Positions 27,947 through 36,999 of a stretch of 64,000 bases of DNA are shown piece after piece. The position numbers and the translations under genes are program-made. The notes below the pieces were generated by a model. That model was not told the origin of the DNA. It was given only the letters and a program-made list of their open reading frames with translations, and searched no databases. The stretch lies in contig JAXMCW010000001.1 of assembly GCA_046349155.1 (NCBI GenBank), positions 1,736,001-1,800,000 of the forward strand, read 5' to 3'. This DNA is from Alsobacter sp046349155. Its GTDB lineage: Bacteria > Pseudomonadota > Alphaproteobacteria > Rhizobiales > Beijerinckiaceae. The first letter of the stretch is position 1. Every line of letters starts with the position of its first letter.

Positions 27947-28261
27947 CTAGGATTCAGACTGACCCGTCTGAGCTGGAGTTTGGCCCTGCCGTCGCGCTGG
28001 CGCGCTCAGACGAACGCCGGGCCGATCCCGCGGTGAGCCTATGAACAACACGCCGGCGCTCTCCAGCGCCCGGCGCAGATCCTCGAGCGTGCGTTGCTGC
28101 GCCAGTGGGGAGGCGCCCTGCACGCGCTCCAGCCGCTGGATGGTGGCAGGACTGACGCGGGACGCGTGTGACAGGTCGGCCGCTGACCAATCCAGCAGAG
28201 CCCGGGCGGCGCGGATCTGGGCGCCTGTGAGCGGTGGGGCGGACGATGCAGGACGTGACAT
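27947..28261 (-). CDS. Small XRE-type helix-turn-helix regulator
   Basis: A 104-residue protein beginning MSRPASSAPPLTGAQIRAAR. It then has the HTH ALLDWSAADLSHASRVSPAT followed by IQRLERVQGASPLAQQRTLE. RRALESAGVLFIGSPRDRPG is the usual tail of this family in Hyphomicrobiales. The start at 28261 is preferred because the upstream open frame is a shadow of the next gene. It diverges from the 28381 gene across a 119-bp AT-richer gap, where a repressor-operator arrangement would make sense for a phage-type switch. Confidence 0.78.
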   Translation of the reverse strand: MSRPASSAPPLTGAQIRAARALLDWSAADLSHASRVSPATIQRLERVQGASPLAQQRTLEDLRRALESAGVLFIGSPRDRPGVRLSAPARRQGQTPAQTGQSES

Positions 28262-28380
28262 CGCGGCAGCTCCGATATTCCGGTAAGTCTCTGCTCTGGC
28301 GTGCAGATTGGACTGGATCGTTGCGGAAGAACGAGCAAAATTTGCTCGTATACTACTTTCCACAGCAACGGAGTCCTGCC

Positions 28381-29469
28381 ATGCCCGATCTCTCCGCCTG
28401 GCGCAAGGCGCTTGCCGGCCAGCCCATCCCCTTGCACGAAAACGATCCGCAGGAAGGCTTTTGGCGCCTGCGCCAGCGCCGCGACGGCGCCTGGCTCCCT
28501 GTCGCCATCTGGCGTGAGCCCGATGGCGAGCTGCAGGCCCTGCGCGACGGCGAACCTGCCGATCCCCAGGATCTGTGGACCTGGTGCTGCCGCCACCCTG
28601 TCTCCTACGAGGCCTATCGCGCCGTAGCCGAGGACCGCCAGCCCTGGCCGGAGGACGTGGAGCCTTTGGCGCGACCAGCTCTAGCTCAAGCGCAGCTTTC
28701 GCTGGCAGAGGCGGGATCCAGCGAGCACGCTCCCGCACCCCTGCAAAGCCTTGCACTCCAGCCTGCCGCAGGCGCAACAGCACAGGAGAGGCAGGAGGTC
28801 GGGGAGCACGATCCCGCGCAGAGACGTCTCCCGTTCGTCCCCGGCCTGATCGTCGCGCAGGAGGGCGGCGTCGCAGGGCTTGGCCATAACAGTCTTGCGG
28901 CGGATCCTGCCGGCCTGCTGCTGGCCGAGATCCTGGCGCTGCGTGAGACCGCCTCCGATTGGCTGGCCGTGGCGAGTCCGCTCACCGAGCAAATTGAAGC
29001 CGACCGGGCCGCCAACTTCGCCGAGCGCTTTTCCAACCTGGAAAAGCAGGCCGAGGCCGCCCGGGTTGCGGCGAAGGCGCCCATCCTGGAGGCGGGCCGT
29101 GCCATCGACGCCACCTGGAAGCCGGTCGTGGACCAGGCCGCCTCGGGCAAAAGCCTCATGAAGCGGGCTCTCGAGCCCTTCTTGAAGGCCGAACGGGAGC
29201 GGCTTCTGACGCTGCAAGAGACAGGCGATATCGCGGCCCAGTCCAGCCCGCCACGGGCCGGCACGCAGGGCCGGCGCATTGGACTGCGCCAGCAGCGCCG
29301 GGTGGTCTTACGCGACCGTGACGCCCTGATCCGCCACTACCGCCGCGAACCCCGCTTCTGGGAGCATGAGGGCGTCGCAGCCGTGCTGCTTGAACTCGCC
29401 GACGCCGACCTCAAGGCCGGGCGCCAGGTCCCCGGTGCTGAACTCATTGACAGCCACGTGGCCGCGTAA
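28381..29469 (+). CDS. Phage-associated hypothetical protein
   Basis: A 362-residue soluble protein of unknown function. The N-terminal 85 residues form a compact Trp-rich domain (GFWRLRQRRDGAWLPVAIWR, then DLWTWCCRHPVSYEAYRAVA). The middle is low complexity. The C-terminal 180 residues are helical with probable coiled coil (IEADRAANFAERFSNLEKQA). Proteins with this C-terminal half often precede RecT/ERF-type annealing proteins in alphaproteobacterial phages. It is followed 18 bp later by the RecT-like gene. ATG 28381 was chosen because the upstream extension lies in the regulator promoter region. Confidence 0.6.
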   Translation: MPDLSAWRKALAGQPIPLHENDPQEGFWRLRQRRDGAWLPVAIWREPDGELQALRDGEPADPQDLWTWCCRHPVSYEAYRAVAEDRQPWPEDVEPLARPALAQAQLSLAEAGSSEHAPAPLQSLALQPAAGATAQERQEVGEHDPAQRRLPFVPGLIVAQEGGVAGLGHNSLAADPAGLLLAEILALRETASDWLAVASPLTEQIEADRAANFAERFSNLEKQAEAARVAAKAPILEAGRAIDATWKPVVDQAASGKSLMKRALEPFLKAERERLLTLQETGDIAAQSSPPRAGTQGRRIGLRQQRRVVLRDRDALIRHYRREPRFWEHEGVAAVLLELADADLKAGRQVPGAELIDSHVAA

Positions 29470-29487
29470 CCCTCAGGAGAGCCTCCC

Positions 29488-30672
29488 ATGAGAAAGACCC
29501 TTCCTCTGCCGCAACCCCAGCCCATGCTGCTTGGGGCCGGCTCACGACCGCTTCCCTTCATTCCCCGTAGCATGGAGGAAGCGCTCACGCTCGCCAAAGC
29601 CGTGGTAGCGGCTCGCATGGCGCCACGCGGGATGGAGACACCCGAAGCCTGCCTGGTCGCCATTCTTCACGGGCTCGAGGTGGGCTTGACGCCCCTTATG
29701 GCTTTGCAGCGCATTGCCGTCATTGAGGGGCGACCCACCATCTGGGGCGAGGGCGCGATGGCTCTGGTGCGCGCCTCCGGTCTGGCCCGCTCGCTACGGG
29801 AATGGGTGGAGGGCGACACGCCCGACACCTGGCAGGCCCAGTGCGAGGTGCTGCGCAAAGGCGAGTGCGAACCGGTCACGACCTGCTTCTCGGTGGCCGA
29901 TGCCCGCCGGGCCGGGTTGTGGGGCAAGCCGGGGCCGTGGAGCAGCTATCCCCGCCGCATGCTGCAGATGCGGGCGCGGGCCTTTGCCTTGCGCGACGTC
30001 TTCGCGGATGTGCTGGGCGGGCTCTACCTGCGTGAGGAGATCGAAGATGGGCTCGGTCGCGAGGCTTGCGAGCGCATCGCGGAGCCAGATCACGCTGTCG
30101 CAGCGCCACGGGTCGCTCATCACCCAGCGCGCCAGAATGGACGGGCCGTTGCAGATGCGGAGCAAGCTGACGCACCCAAACTGCGTGGGACGGCTGACGA
30201 GCCAACGCGAACAAAGCTCAACGGAGGGACACGCGCAGAGGCCCAACAGGCGCGCCCGGACGCCGTAGGCGAGGCGCCTGCGCGATCGCCGCGCTCGCTC
30301 GCCCGGCGCCTGCGGGGTTCCAGCACCTGGGTGCGGCTGAAGCCCCCGCGTGAGGCCATTCGGCTGCGCGCGCCGCCACCCCCCGAATACGAGAGCCTGG
30401 ACAGCGCCGCGGACGCGTTAGGGCAGCATGCTGGAATGCTACACGCTGATCGATTGCGCGACACGGCCGCGATGAGCACGCCGGCCGAAGCCCTGGCCCT
30501 CTACGATGATGCCCTCGCCTGCGCCCAAGATGACGCGAGCTTGTCCGAGATCGAAGACGAGTTCGCCGCCCGCCTGGCCCGCCTGTCCCGAGAGCATCGC
30601 GGCGAGGCCGACCGTATCCGTTTGCGCCATCACGCCCGGATCGCCGATCTCGTTCGGACCGGTGCCCCATGA
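29488..30672 (+). CDS. RecT-like single-strand annealing protein
   Basis: A 394-residue protein. Residues 25-195 carry a RecT-like pattern: RSMEEALTLAKAVVAARMAP, then EACLVAILHGLEVGLTPLMA, then LQRIAVIEGRPTIWGEGAMA and SSYPRRMLQMRARAFALRDV, ending in FADVLGGLYLREEIED. The final RARAFALRDVFADVLGG block is the strongest family marker. Such proteins anneal complementary single strands in phage recombination. The C-terminal 180 residues are not conserved-looking but stay in frame. The start has AGGAGA nine bases upstream. The stop overlaps the HNH gene as ATGA. No paired exonuclease (RecE/lambda Exo type) is present. Confidence 0.62.
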   Translation: MRKTLPLPQPQPMLLGAGSRPLPFIPRSMEEALTLAKAVVAARMAPRGMETPEACLVAILHGLEVGLTPLMALQRIAVIEGRPTIWGEGAMALVRASGLARSLREWVEGDTPDTWQAQCEVLRKGECEPVTTCFSVADARRAGLWGKPGPWSSYPRRMLQMRARAFALRDVFADVLGGLYLREEIEDGLGREACERIAEPDHAVAAPRVAHHPARQNGRAVADAEQADAPKLRGTADEPTRTKLNGGTRAEAQQARPDAVGEAPARSPRSLARRLRGSSTWVRLKPPREAIRLRAPPPPEYESLDSAADALGQHAGMLHADRLRDTAAMSTPAEALALYDDALACAQDDASLSEIEDEFAARLARLSREHRGEADRIRLRHHARIADLVRTGAP

Positions 30673-31061
30673 GGCGCTCACTCTCGACGACGCAGCGTCT
30701 GGCCTTGTTTCTCGCAGCAAAGGGCGAGTGCCAGGCGTGCGGCTGGAGGCTCACGCCAGGCCAACGCTGGGAGGTGGACCACATCGTACCGCTCTCCCTG
30801 GGTGGGCATCACCAACCGGATAATCTGCAGGTGCTCTGTCCAGCCTGTCATGGGAGCAAGACCACCCAACACGACCGGCCGGTTCTCAGCAAAGCCAAGC
30901 GCCTCCGCGCTCGACACGTCGGCGCAACAAGGCCGCGCAGGACCATACCAGGAAGCAAACGCTCCAGATGGCGAAAGCGGATGGATGGGAGGGTGGAACC
31001 ACGCCCCGCACATGTCGCGACTCGTAGATCGCGCTTCCGAGCGTCATCAGATGGACGATGA
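30669..31061 (+). CDS. HNH endonuclease
   Basis: A 130-residue protein. Residues 1-70 hold a complete HNH nuclease: GECQACGWRL supplies a C-x2-C pair, WEVDHIVPLSLGGHHQPDNL holds the catalytic DH and the N, and QVLCPACHGSKT gives the second C-x2-C and the final H. The remaining 60 residues are basic and poorly structured, suggesting a non-conserved tail or a shifted end. Phage HNH proteins often sit near terminases and assist DNA cleavage during packaging. It overlaps the RecT-like stop as ATGA. Confidence 0.78.
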   Translation: MRRSLSTTQRLALFLAAKGECQACGWRLTPGQRWEVDHIVPLSLGGHHQPDNLQVLCPACHGSKTTQHDRPVLSKAKRLRARHVGATRPRRTIPGSKRSRWRKRMDGRVEPRPAHVATRRSRFRASSDGR

Positions 31062-31132
31062 AGACCCGATCCTCCCCAGGTGAGTGGATTTCCACGCTTG
31101 GTTTTCTGGCCTGGAGAGGTCAGCGGTCCGTC

Positions 31133-31249
31133 TCAGATTTCCTCACTATTCGCCGCCAGAACAGCAAATGCGATCAGAACTGCGGTTGCGAACGAACAGC
31201 CCAGCATGACCCAGACGGGCCAGGGGAGCGTGAACGCATCAACCAGCAT
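31133..31249 (-). CDS. 38-residue predicted membrane protein
   Basis: A short frame opens at ATG 31249 with GGAGG six bases ahead (GGAGGCGATCATG) and ends at 31133. The product begins MLVDAFTLPWPVWVMLGCSF and continues ATAVLIAFAVLAANSEEI. It is a single transmembrane helix with a short polar tail. The strong ribosome binding site and the clean hydrophobic profile argue for a real small gene. Its role is unknown. It lies between the phage fragment and the adhesin terminator, divergent from neither. Confidence 0.5.
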   Translation of the reverse strand: MLVDAFTLPWPVWVMLGCSFATAVLIAFAVLAANSEEI

Positions 31250-31402
31250 GATCGCCTCCACCTTGCAAATAGAACTCTATTGCGTCGTGAGCTGAAACTC
31301 CGAATTTCCTTCACGTTCGATAGTTCTGGCTGACGTTTTTCTTTTTCTATTTGTGCAAGTGTGTGGGTTGCTGCCGATCGTAGGCCCCAAGAGAGAGGTC
31401 AT

Positions 31403-31426
31403 GGGACAGGGCTAAGCCTTTGTCCC
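31403..31426 (-). terminator. Candidate terminator hairpin after the adhesin gene
   Basis: GGGACA (31403-31408) pairs with TGTCCC (31421-31426), with an inner GGC-TAA-GCC stem-loop. It lies about 15 bp past the adhesin stop codon in the direction of transcription. No U-tract follows, so the assignment rests on stem and position only. Confidence 0.4.
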
Positions 31427-31440
31427 GTGGCCTTATACTA

Positions 31441-34400
31441 TCAAACCATGTGAATGTCGGTATTCTTCAGTGCGTAATGATTATCCAGGGTTACGACGGC
31501 CGTCTTTGCGGCTGCCCCAGTGCCGTCGGGGTCGAAGTAAAGGGTGCCTGATGCCGCGTCGTAAATGAACTGCGCTGTGGCTGCCGTGGCGGCCGTGCCG
31601 GCGGCAAAGTGTGAGGCGGCCAGGGTTCCAGTGTTCCCCGACAGCGCCAAACCGTTTCCGAAGACCGACCGCGCCATATCCAGAATGTCGCCAGAGCTAA
31701 AGTCTGTGACGTGGTCGAGGCTTCCTCCCGACGGGAAATTGCGGAACACAAAGTGATCATTGCCGGGCCCGCCGGTCATCACGTCGGAGCCAGCTCCCGA
31801 ATTGATGTTGTCATCGCCGCTTCCACCGTAGATCACGTCGTTTCCGGATGTTCCGGTGATGGCATTGGCTCCAGTGGAACCGTAAATCATAGAACTTGTG
31901 CCCGAATTCGCGTTTCCGGCGATGTCGGTGAAGGTAAAGGTGTGGACGCTGTTTGAGAGAGTCCCGGTCGTAAAGCTCCACGATCCTGCTGTTACGGTTG
32001 CCGTGCCGCTATAAGCACCATTGTCATAGACGGCGACCAACCCCTCGTTCGATGTCCCACTGAGCGTGATCTTGCTCGCGCTCAGACTTGCGGAGGACAC
32101 GAGAGTTTGTGGTGCAGTCGTGTCGATGGTGATGTCCAGCGCCGCTGAGGCAGGTCCGGCTGCGGCGCTCGCATCCAGCGCGATGGCACGCACGTGGTGC
32201 AGACCATCCGCGAGGCTGATGTCCCTTGTGAAGGTGCCGCCATTCACAGTGGCCGTTCCCAGGAGCGCTTCACCCTGATCAAAGAGACCATTGTTGTTGG
32301 CATCGTCGAAAAGTCTGATCGAACTGGCGTTCGGCGCTGAGCCGGTAATCGTGAGGGCAGACACTTTCGATGTCACATCATCGCTGTTGCTGACACCCGT
32401 GTCGTCCGACGCGGCAAGATTTAGTCCGGTGGGAGCAGGCGGACCGGACTGAATGATCGTGATCGCCAGGGGGCCCGAGACGGGGCTGACGTTACCTGCC
32501 ACATCCGTCTGGAAGGCACGAATATTGTGAGTTCCAAGGCTGAGCGCGATGTCGGTGGAGAATGCTCCCCCGCTCACGAGCTTGCTACCCAAGACTGTTT
32601 CGCTGCCGTCGAGGACGGCGTTGTTGTTGGCATCGTCGAAAAGCGTGACAGTCGCGCCGTTCTGACCAGTTCCGCTGATCGTGAGGCCTGTTGTGAGGGA
32701 GGTGATATTGTCGGTGGAGCTGGCGCCGTTATCGTCCGCTGCCGCGAGATCAAGGCCTCCCGGTGCGGTTGGCGCGATGGTGTCCACGATTAGTGTTCCC
32801 GCGGGATTGGTGATGATCCCAGCGGTGACTGCGGCGTTCCCAGCAAAGTCGGTCAGGCCTGCACCATTGAGACTGAAACCCGTGACGCCGAGGTCAGCGG
32901 TGTTTTGATTGGCTCCCACCGTATAGGTAAAGGCCAAGGTGTTCGTACCAGAGCCGCTGGCGTACGTTGCCAATCCACCAGAGTTAAGAGTGAGAGACGG
33001 GACACCGCCGACCACGGTCACGGGCTCGCTAAAGGCCACATAAAGCGTGACGCTTTCTCCCGCCTTCAATGTTCCATCATTGCTGCCGTAGGTGACGGAG
33101 GTCACTGTCGGAGCCGTCGTGTCGACTGTGATGACCAGTGCATCCGAACTCACACTCGAGAGACCGGCTACGGTCTGGATGGCGCGCACATTGTGTGCAC
33201 CTGCTCCGAGCGCCACGTCGGCCGAGAAGGTTCCTCCAATCACCGTCGTGGTGGCGAGCAGCGTTTCCCCTGCATTGCGGACACCATTGTTGTTGGTGTC
33301 ATCGAAGATCTGAACCGTGGCGCCGGTCACGCCTGATCCCGTGATGGTCAGTGCCGACGTATTTCTCGTGACGTTATCGGCCGTATTGGGGCCCGTGTCG
33401 TCCGCGGTTGCGAGATCCAGACCTGTCGGGGCATTGGGCGCCGCGGCGGTGACCGTGATGGCAAGTGCGCTCGAGACGGCCCCTCTGTTGCCGGCCACAT
33501 CCGTCTGGAAGGCTCTGACGTTGTGCGTGCCGAGGGAGAGGGCGATGTCCGTTGAGAAGGATCCGCCGCTGGCCACGGTTGTAGCTAGGACAGCCTCGTT
33601 GTTGTTGAGGACGCCATTATTGTTGGCGTCGTCAAAAAGCGTGACGGTTGCGCCCGTCTCGGCCACTCCGGTGATGGTGAGGCCCGTGGACTGCGTGGTG
33701 ATGTTGTCGCTTGTGTTGGGACCCGTGTCGTCCTCGGTGGCGAGGTCAAGGCTGCCCGGTGCGTTGGGATTGGTGGTGTCCACTGCGAGGAGCCCTGCCG
33801 GGTTGGTCAGGGCGCCAGTCACGATGGCCGTGTTTCCGGCCGTGTCGATAAGAGACGCGCCATTCAGGTTGAAACCTGTGACCGCGAGATCGACAGTATT
33901 TTGGCCCGCAGCCACCGTATAAATGAACGAGAGCGTGTCGGTTCCCGTGCCGCCAGCGTAGGTAGCCGTGCCCCCGCCCGTCAGGGTGAGGGTAGGCGTT
34001 CCACCTGACAGGTTCACCACTTCGCTGAAGGCTACGAGAAGTGTCACGGACTCGCCCGCCCTAAGCGTCCCGTCGTTGAAGCCGTAGCTAACTGACGTGA
34101 CGGTGGGCGCGGTGGTGTCCACCTTGATCACGAGAGCCGACGAGGCGCTGCTGGGATCACTTCCGCTGACGGTCTGGACGGCGCGGATGGCGTGCGTGCC
34201 CTGGCTAAGGGCGACATCCGTTGAGAAGATGCCGTTGCTGGCCACGGTCGTGGTGCCGAGGAGAGCATCTGCGGCGTCGAACAGTCCATTGGTGTTGACG
34301 TCCTCAAACACCTGGACCGTGGCGCCACTTTGACCATTGCCGCGAATGGTGAGGGCTGTCGTCTGGTTGGTAATGTCGTCGCTGTTGCTGGTTCCCTTGT

Positions 34401-36999
34401 CATCGGCCGCCAACAGGTTCAGTCCAGTGGGCGCCGCCGGCGCAGCAGAGGTGACCGTGATATCGAGGGTCGAGGCCGCGCTCTTGTTGCCGGCTACGTC
34501 AGTCTGGTATGCGGCCACGTGGTGGGTGCCGACAGTCAAGGCAATGTCTGTGGAGAAGGCTCCACCGTTGACAAGCGCTGTTGCCAGGATCGCCTCGCCA
34601 AGATCAAGCGTACCGCTCGCATTGACGTCGTCGAAGAGCGTTACGGTCGCGCCCGTCTCTCCCAAGCCAGAAATAGTCAGGCCCGAGCTCAGGGAGGTGA
34701 TGTTGTCCGTGTTGCTTGCGCCGGTGTCGTCGACCGCGGCGAGGTCCAGGCCGCTGGGGGCTTGGCTGCTCGTGTCGATCGTCACGGTCAGGCTTGCGGA
34801 GGCTCCGCTAACGTTCCCGGCAATATCGGTCTGTTTCACGGTCAGGACGTGATCGCCATTGCCGAGAGGATTAGTGGGCGTGATGCTCCAGCCACCGCCA
34901 GCATTGGCGACTGCCGAGCCCAGGACCGTTGTTCCATTATCGTCATAGAGCGTGACGGTAGCGCCCGCTTCAGCTCCGGAGCCCGTCAACGTCGGCAGCG
35001 TCACGTTCGTGATGTTGTCCGTGGCGAGCGTTCCGCTGTCGGAAACATTCGTGAGATCGGGTGCGCTTGGCGCAAGGGCCGTCGTGTCGATTGTTACGGT
35101 CAGCGGTGCGGATGCCTGGCTCGTTCCATCGGCCGTCGTCTGTGTGACGCTAATGAAGTGAGGGCCCTGCGACAGGGTCGAACTGGTGATTTGCCAATTG
35201 CCCGAGGGATTGGCTTGAGTGAAGCCCAGTACAGTTGCGCCCTCGAGGAGCGTCACTGTCGCGCCGGCAATGGCTCCGCTGCCGCTGAATGTCGGAGTGG
35301 CGACGTTCGTGAGATCATCCGTCTTGCTGATGCCACTGTCTGACGCGTCGGTAAGGTCGGCCGGACCGAGTGCGTTCGGCGGATCGGCAACCGGGGCGAC
35401 GGTGACCTTGGTGCCGATGGCGGTGGCTGAGACTGCCCCGTCATTGTCCTGTGCGACGACGGTGAAGGCGTCGAGGGTGCCGTTGGCGTTGCTGGCGGGG
35501 GTCCAGAAGGCCTGGTGGGTGGCGTCGATGACGTCGTTGGTGCCGGCGGCCCAGTCCTGGGCGGTGCCGGCGTCGGCGCCGATCTTCAGGGTGCCGGAGG
35601 TCACGGCCTTGACCACGAAGGCGGTGACGGTGCCGTCGACATCGGCCTCGTCGCCCTGAGCCTGCAGGTCGGCGAAGCTGATGGTGGCCTGGGTGTCCTC
35701 GTTGGTGGAGGCCACGGGGGCGGAGAATGCAGTCAGGGTCGGCGCGTCGTTGGTGTTGCTGAAGGTGACGGTGGCGGCGAGCGTGTTGCTGTCGGCGGTG
35801 CCGTCATTGGCGGTGAGGGAGAAGGTCGGGGCGATCTCGCTGCCGTCATGGACGAAGCGGACCGCCGGCGGCGAGCTGCGCTGAGGTGAAGCCTTCGTGG
35901 CGGCTCCCCAGGTGGCGAGCCGGGACGAGGGTCTCGAAGGAGCCGTGCGTGACGTGCCGGAGACCGTGTAGGTGAAGGCGGTGCTGTCGGGATCGGTGAT
36001 GCCGATGTCGGCGGCCGCGAGGACCACGGTGGCGCTCTTCGAGAGCGTCAGGCCGCGCTGGTGAGGACGGGCGTCGTTGGTGTTGCTGAAGGTGACGGTG
36101 GCGGCGAGCGTGTTGCTGTCGGCGGTGCCGTTGGCGGTGAGGGAGAAGGTCGGGGCGATCTCGCTGCCGTCATGGACGAAGCGGACCTCGCCGGCGGCGA
36201 GCTGCGCCGAGGGTGAAGCTCGTGGCGGCTCCCCAGGTGGCGCCGACGAGGGTCTCGAAGGAGCCGTGCGCGGATGTGCCGAGACCGTGTAGGTGAAGGC
36301 GGTGCTGTCGGGATCGGTGATGCCGATGTCGGCGGCCGCGAGGACCACGGTGGCGCCTTCGGAGAGCGTCAGGGCCGTGCTGGTGAGGACGGGGGCGTCG
36401 TTGGTGTTGCTGAAGGTGACGGTGGCGGCGAGGCGTTGCTGTCGGCGGTGCCGTGCCGATGGCGTGGTGGAGAAGGTCGGGGCGATCTCGCTGCCGTCAT
36501 GGACGAAAGCGACCCCGCCGGCGGCGAGCTGCGCCGAGGTGAAGCTCGTGGCGGCTCCCCAGGTGGCGCCGACGAGGGTCTCGAAGGAGCCGTGCGTGAC
36601 GCCGGAGACCGTGGTGGTGAAGGCGGTGCTGTCGGGATCGGTGATGCCGATGTCGGCGGCCGCGAGGACCACGGTGGCGCCTTCGGAGAGCGTCAGGGCC
36701 GCGCTGGTGAGGACGGGGGCGTCGTTGGTGTTGGTTGAAGGTGACGGTGGCGGCGAGCGTGTTGCTGTCGGCGGTGCCGCTGGCCAAGGTGAGGGAGAAG
36801 GTCGGGGCGATCTCGCTGCCGTCATGGACGAAGCGGACCTTCGCCGGCGGCGAGCTGCGCCGAGGTGAAGCTCGTGGCGGCTCCCCAGGTGGCGCCGACG
36901 AGGGTCTCGAAGAGCCGTGCGTGACGCCGGAGACCGTGTAGGTGAAGGCGGTGCTGTCGGGATCGTGGTGATGCCGATGTCGGCGGCCGCGAGGACCAC
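31441..36999 (-). CDS. C-terminal segment of the RTX adhesin (Ig-like repeats and RTX domain)
   Basis: From about 35870 down to 31441 the frame reads cleanly. Ig-like repeats of 95-110 residues recur with SDNITSLTTGLTISGTGQNG, GATVTLFDDANNNGVL and VRAFQTDVAGN motifs. At least two copies of DTTAPTVTSVSYG domains alternate with them. The C-terminal 150 residues hold RTX nonapeptides (YGGSGDDNI, TGGPGNDHF) and then a FVFRNFPSGGSLDHVTDFSS block typical of type I secretion substrates. Between 35870 and 36999 the frame is open but partly shifted, giving Arg/Pro-rich nonsense alternating with repeat sequence. The true protein continues through the tandem array. Confidence 0.7.
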   Translation of the reverse strand: MVLAAADIGITTIPTAPPSPTRSPASRTALRDPRRRHLGSRHELHLGAARRRRRSASSMTAARSPRPSPSPWPAAPPTATRSPPPSPSTNTNDAPVLTSAALTLSEGATVVLAAADIGITDPDSTAFTTTVSGVTHGSFETLVGATWGAATSFTSAQLAAGGVAFVHDGSEIAPTFSTTPSARHRRQQRLAATVTFSNTNDAPVLTSTALTLSEGATVVLAAADIGITDPDSTAFTYTVSAHPRTAPSRPSSAPPGEPPRASPSAQLAAGEVRFVHDGSEIAPTFSLTANGTADSNTLAATVTFSNTNDARPHQRGLTLSKSATVVLAAADIGITDPDSTAFTYTVSGTSRTAPSRPSSRLATWGAATKASPQRSSPPAVRFVHDGSEIAPTFSLTANDGTADSNTLAATVTFSNTNDAPTLTAFSAPVASTNEDTQATISFADLQAQGDEADVDGTVTAFVVKAVTSGTLKIGADAGTAQDWAAGTNDVIDATHQAFWTPASNANGTLDAFTVVAQDNDGAVSATAIGTKVTVAPVADPPNALGPADLTDASDSGISKTDDLTNVATPTFSGSGAIAGATVTLLEGATVLGFTQANPSGNWQITSSTLSQGPHFISVTQTTADGTSQASAPLTVTIDTTALAPSAPDLTNVSDSGTLATDNITNVTLPTLTGSGAEAGATVTLYDDNGTTVLGSAVANAGGGWSITPTNPLGNGDHVLTVKQTDIAGNVSGASASLTVTIDTSSQAPSGLDLAAVDDTGASNTDNITSLSSGLTISGLGETGATVTLFDDVNASGTLDLGEAILATALVNGGAFSTDIALTVGTHHVAAYQTDVAGNKSAASTLDITVTSAAPAAPTGLNLLAADDKGTSNSDDITNQTTALTIRGNGQSGATVQVFEDVNTNGLFDAADALLGTTTVASNGIFSTDVALSQGTHAIRAVQTVSGSDPSSASSALVIKVDTTAPTVTSVSYGFNDGTLRAGESVTLLVAFSEVVNLSGGTPTLTLTGGGTATYAGGTGTDTLSFIYTVAAGQNTVDLAVTGFNLNGASLIDTAGNTAIVTGALTNPAGLLAVDTTNPNAPGSLDLATEDDTGPNTSDNITTQSTGLTITGVAETGATVTLFDDANNNGVLNNNEAVLATTVASGGSFSTDIALSLGTHNVRAFQTDVAGNRGAVSSALAITVTAAAPNAPTGLDLATADDTGPNTADNVTRNTSALTITGSGVTGATVQIFDDTNNNGVRNAGETLLATTTVIGGTFSADVALGAGAHNVRAIQTVAGLSSVSSDALVITVDTTAPTVTSVTYGSNDGTLKAGESVTLYVAFSEPVTVVGGVPSLTLNSGGLATYASGSGTNTLAFTYTVGANQNTADLGVTGFSLNGAGLTDFAGNAAVTAGIITNPAGTLIVDTIAPTAPGGLDLAAADDNGASSTDNITSLTTGLTISGTGQNGATVTLFDDANNNAVLDGSETVLGSKLVSGGAFSTDIALSLGTHNIRAFQTDVAGNVSPVSGPLAITIIQSGPPAPTGLNLAASDDTGVSNSDDVTSKVSALTITGSAPNASSIRLFDDANNNGLFDQGEALLGTATVNGGTFTRDISLADGLHHVRAIALDASAAAGPASAALDITIDTTAPQTLVSSASLSASKITLSGTSNEGLVAVYDNGAYSGTATVTAGSWSFTTGTLSNSVHTFTFTDIAGNANSGTSSMIYGSTGANAITGTSGNDVIYGGSGDDNINSGAGSDVMTGGPGNDHFVFRNFPSGGSLDHVTDFSSGDILDMARSVFGNGLALSGNTGTLAASHFAAGTAATAATAQFIYDAASGTLYFDPDGTGAAAKTAVVTLDNHYALKNTDIHMV

